A stretch of 5,064 nucleotides of DNA, from positions 1-5,064 of the forward strand of contig DQCL01000086.1 of NCBI GenBank assembly GCA_003533975.1, written 5' to 3'. Below, in pieces: positions 4,986 to 5,064 of this stretch. Below the pieces are notes generated by a model, which was not told the origin of the DNA, did not search any database, and worked only from the letters and a program-made list of their open reading frames with translations. The translations under genes and the position numbers were made by a program. This DNA is from Octadecabacter sp. (GTDB taxonomy: Bacteria > Pseudomonadota > Alphaproteobacteria > Rhodobacterales > Rhodobacteraceae). How positions within the stretch are numbered: the first letter of the stretch is position 1; each line of letters opens with the position of its first letter.

Positions 4986-5064
4986 TTAGAATACGGTGCA
5001 GAGCACTTCGCCGCCAACATTGGCCGCCCGTGCGTTTGCATCCGACATCACACCCTTGGGGGTG
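4986..5064 (-). CDS. rpsH: Small ribosomal subunit protein uS8 (C-terminal end, cut by right edge)
   Basis: The first base at the edge completes a codon outside the window, and the visible frame then reads [18 protein letters not shown] followed by EVLCTVF and a TAA stop. This is the highly conserved C-terminus of bacterial S8, including the TPKGVM segment and the final [13 protein letters not shown] strand. S8 organises the central domain of 16S rRNA and in E. coli also represses the spc operon by binding its mRNA; the E. coli repressor site lies at rplE, outside this window. The stop codon overlaps the rplF Shine-Dalgarno sequence, the expected spc spacing. Confidence 0.95.
   Translation of the reverse strand, partial: TPKGVMSDANARAANVGGEVLCTVF

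Noticed and set aside
4976..5041. Upstream in-frame start of rplF at 5041
   Set aside because: It would overlap rpsH and add residues not found in L6; the conserved MSRIGK start at 4975 has a clear AAGGAG.

Overview
The window is a stretch of an alphaproteobacterial chromosome, most likely from the Rhodobacterales/Roseobacter group. That placement is an inference from the ribosomal protein sequences, moderate GC content and AAGGAG-type ribosome binding sites; it was not tested by search. Every gene I accept lies on the minus strand, so transcription runs from right to left.

Right part (5064 down to 3207): a section of the spc ribosomal protein operon in its usual order: rpsH (C-terminal end only), rplF, rplR, rpsE and rpmD. 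Spacing is tight except for a 115-base gap between rplR and rpsE. That gap can fold into a long GNRA-capped stem-loop and a short UNCG-capped one. An intrinsic terminator follows rpmD.

Middle (3206 down to 290): four genes separate rpmD from rplO, which are normally adjacent. They are ppk2 (class I polyphosphate kinase 2), an ACT-domain threonine ammonia-lyase (ilvA-type), and a brnT/brnA toxin-antitoxin pair. ppk2 has an FNR/Crp-like half-palindromic site correctly placed for a class II activated promoter. brnTA has a near-consensus sigma70 promoter wrapped in inverted repeats that look like an autoregulatory operator. The BrnT toxin carries Trp where the family usually has Arg in its ISxR motif.

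Left part (289 down to 1): a plausible 17-base-spaced promoter and a 5' leader, followed by the start of rplO (L15), which runs off the left edge. The picture is a split spc operon: the first half ends at a terminator after L30, a metabolic and toxin-antitoxin block sits in between, and the second half seems to be restarted by its own promoter just after brnA. I saw no transposase, integrase, tRNA, rRNA or CRISPR. No intergenic stretch exceeds 300 bases.
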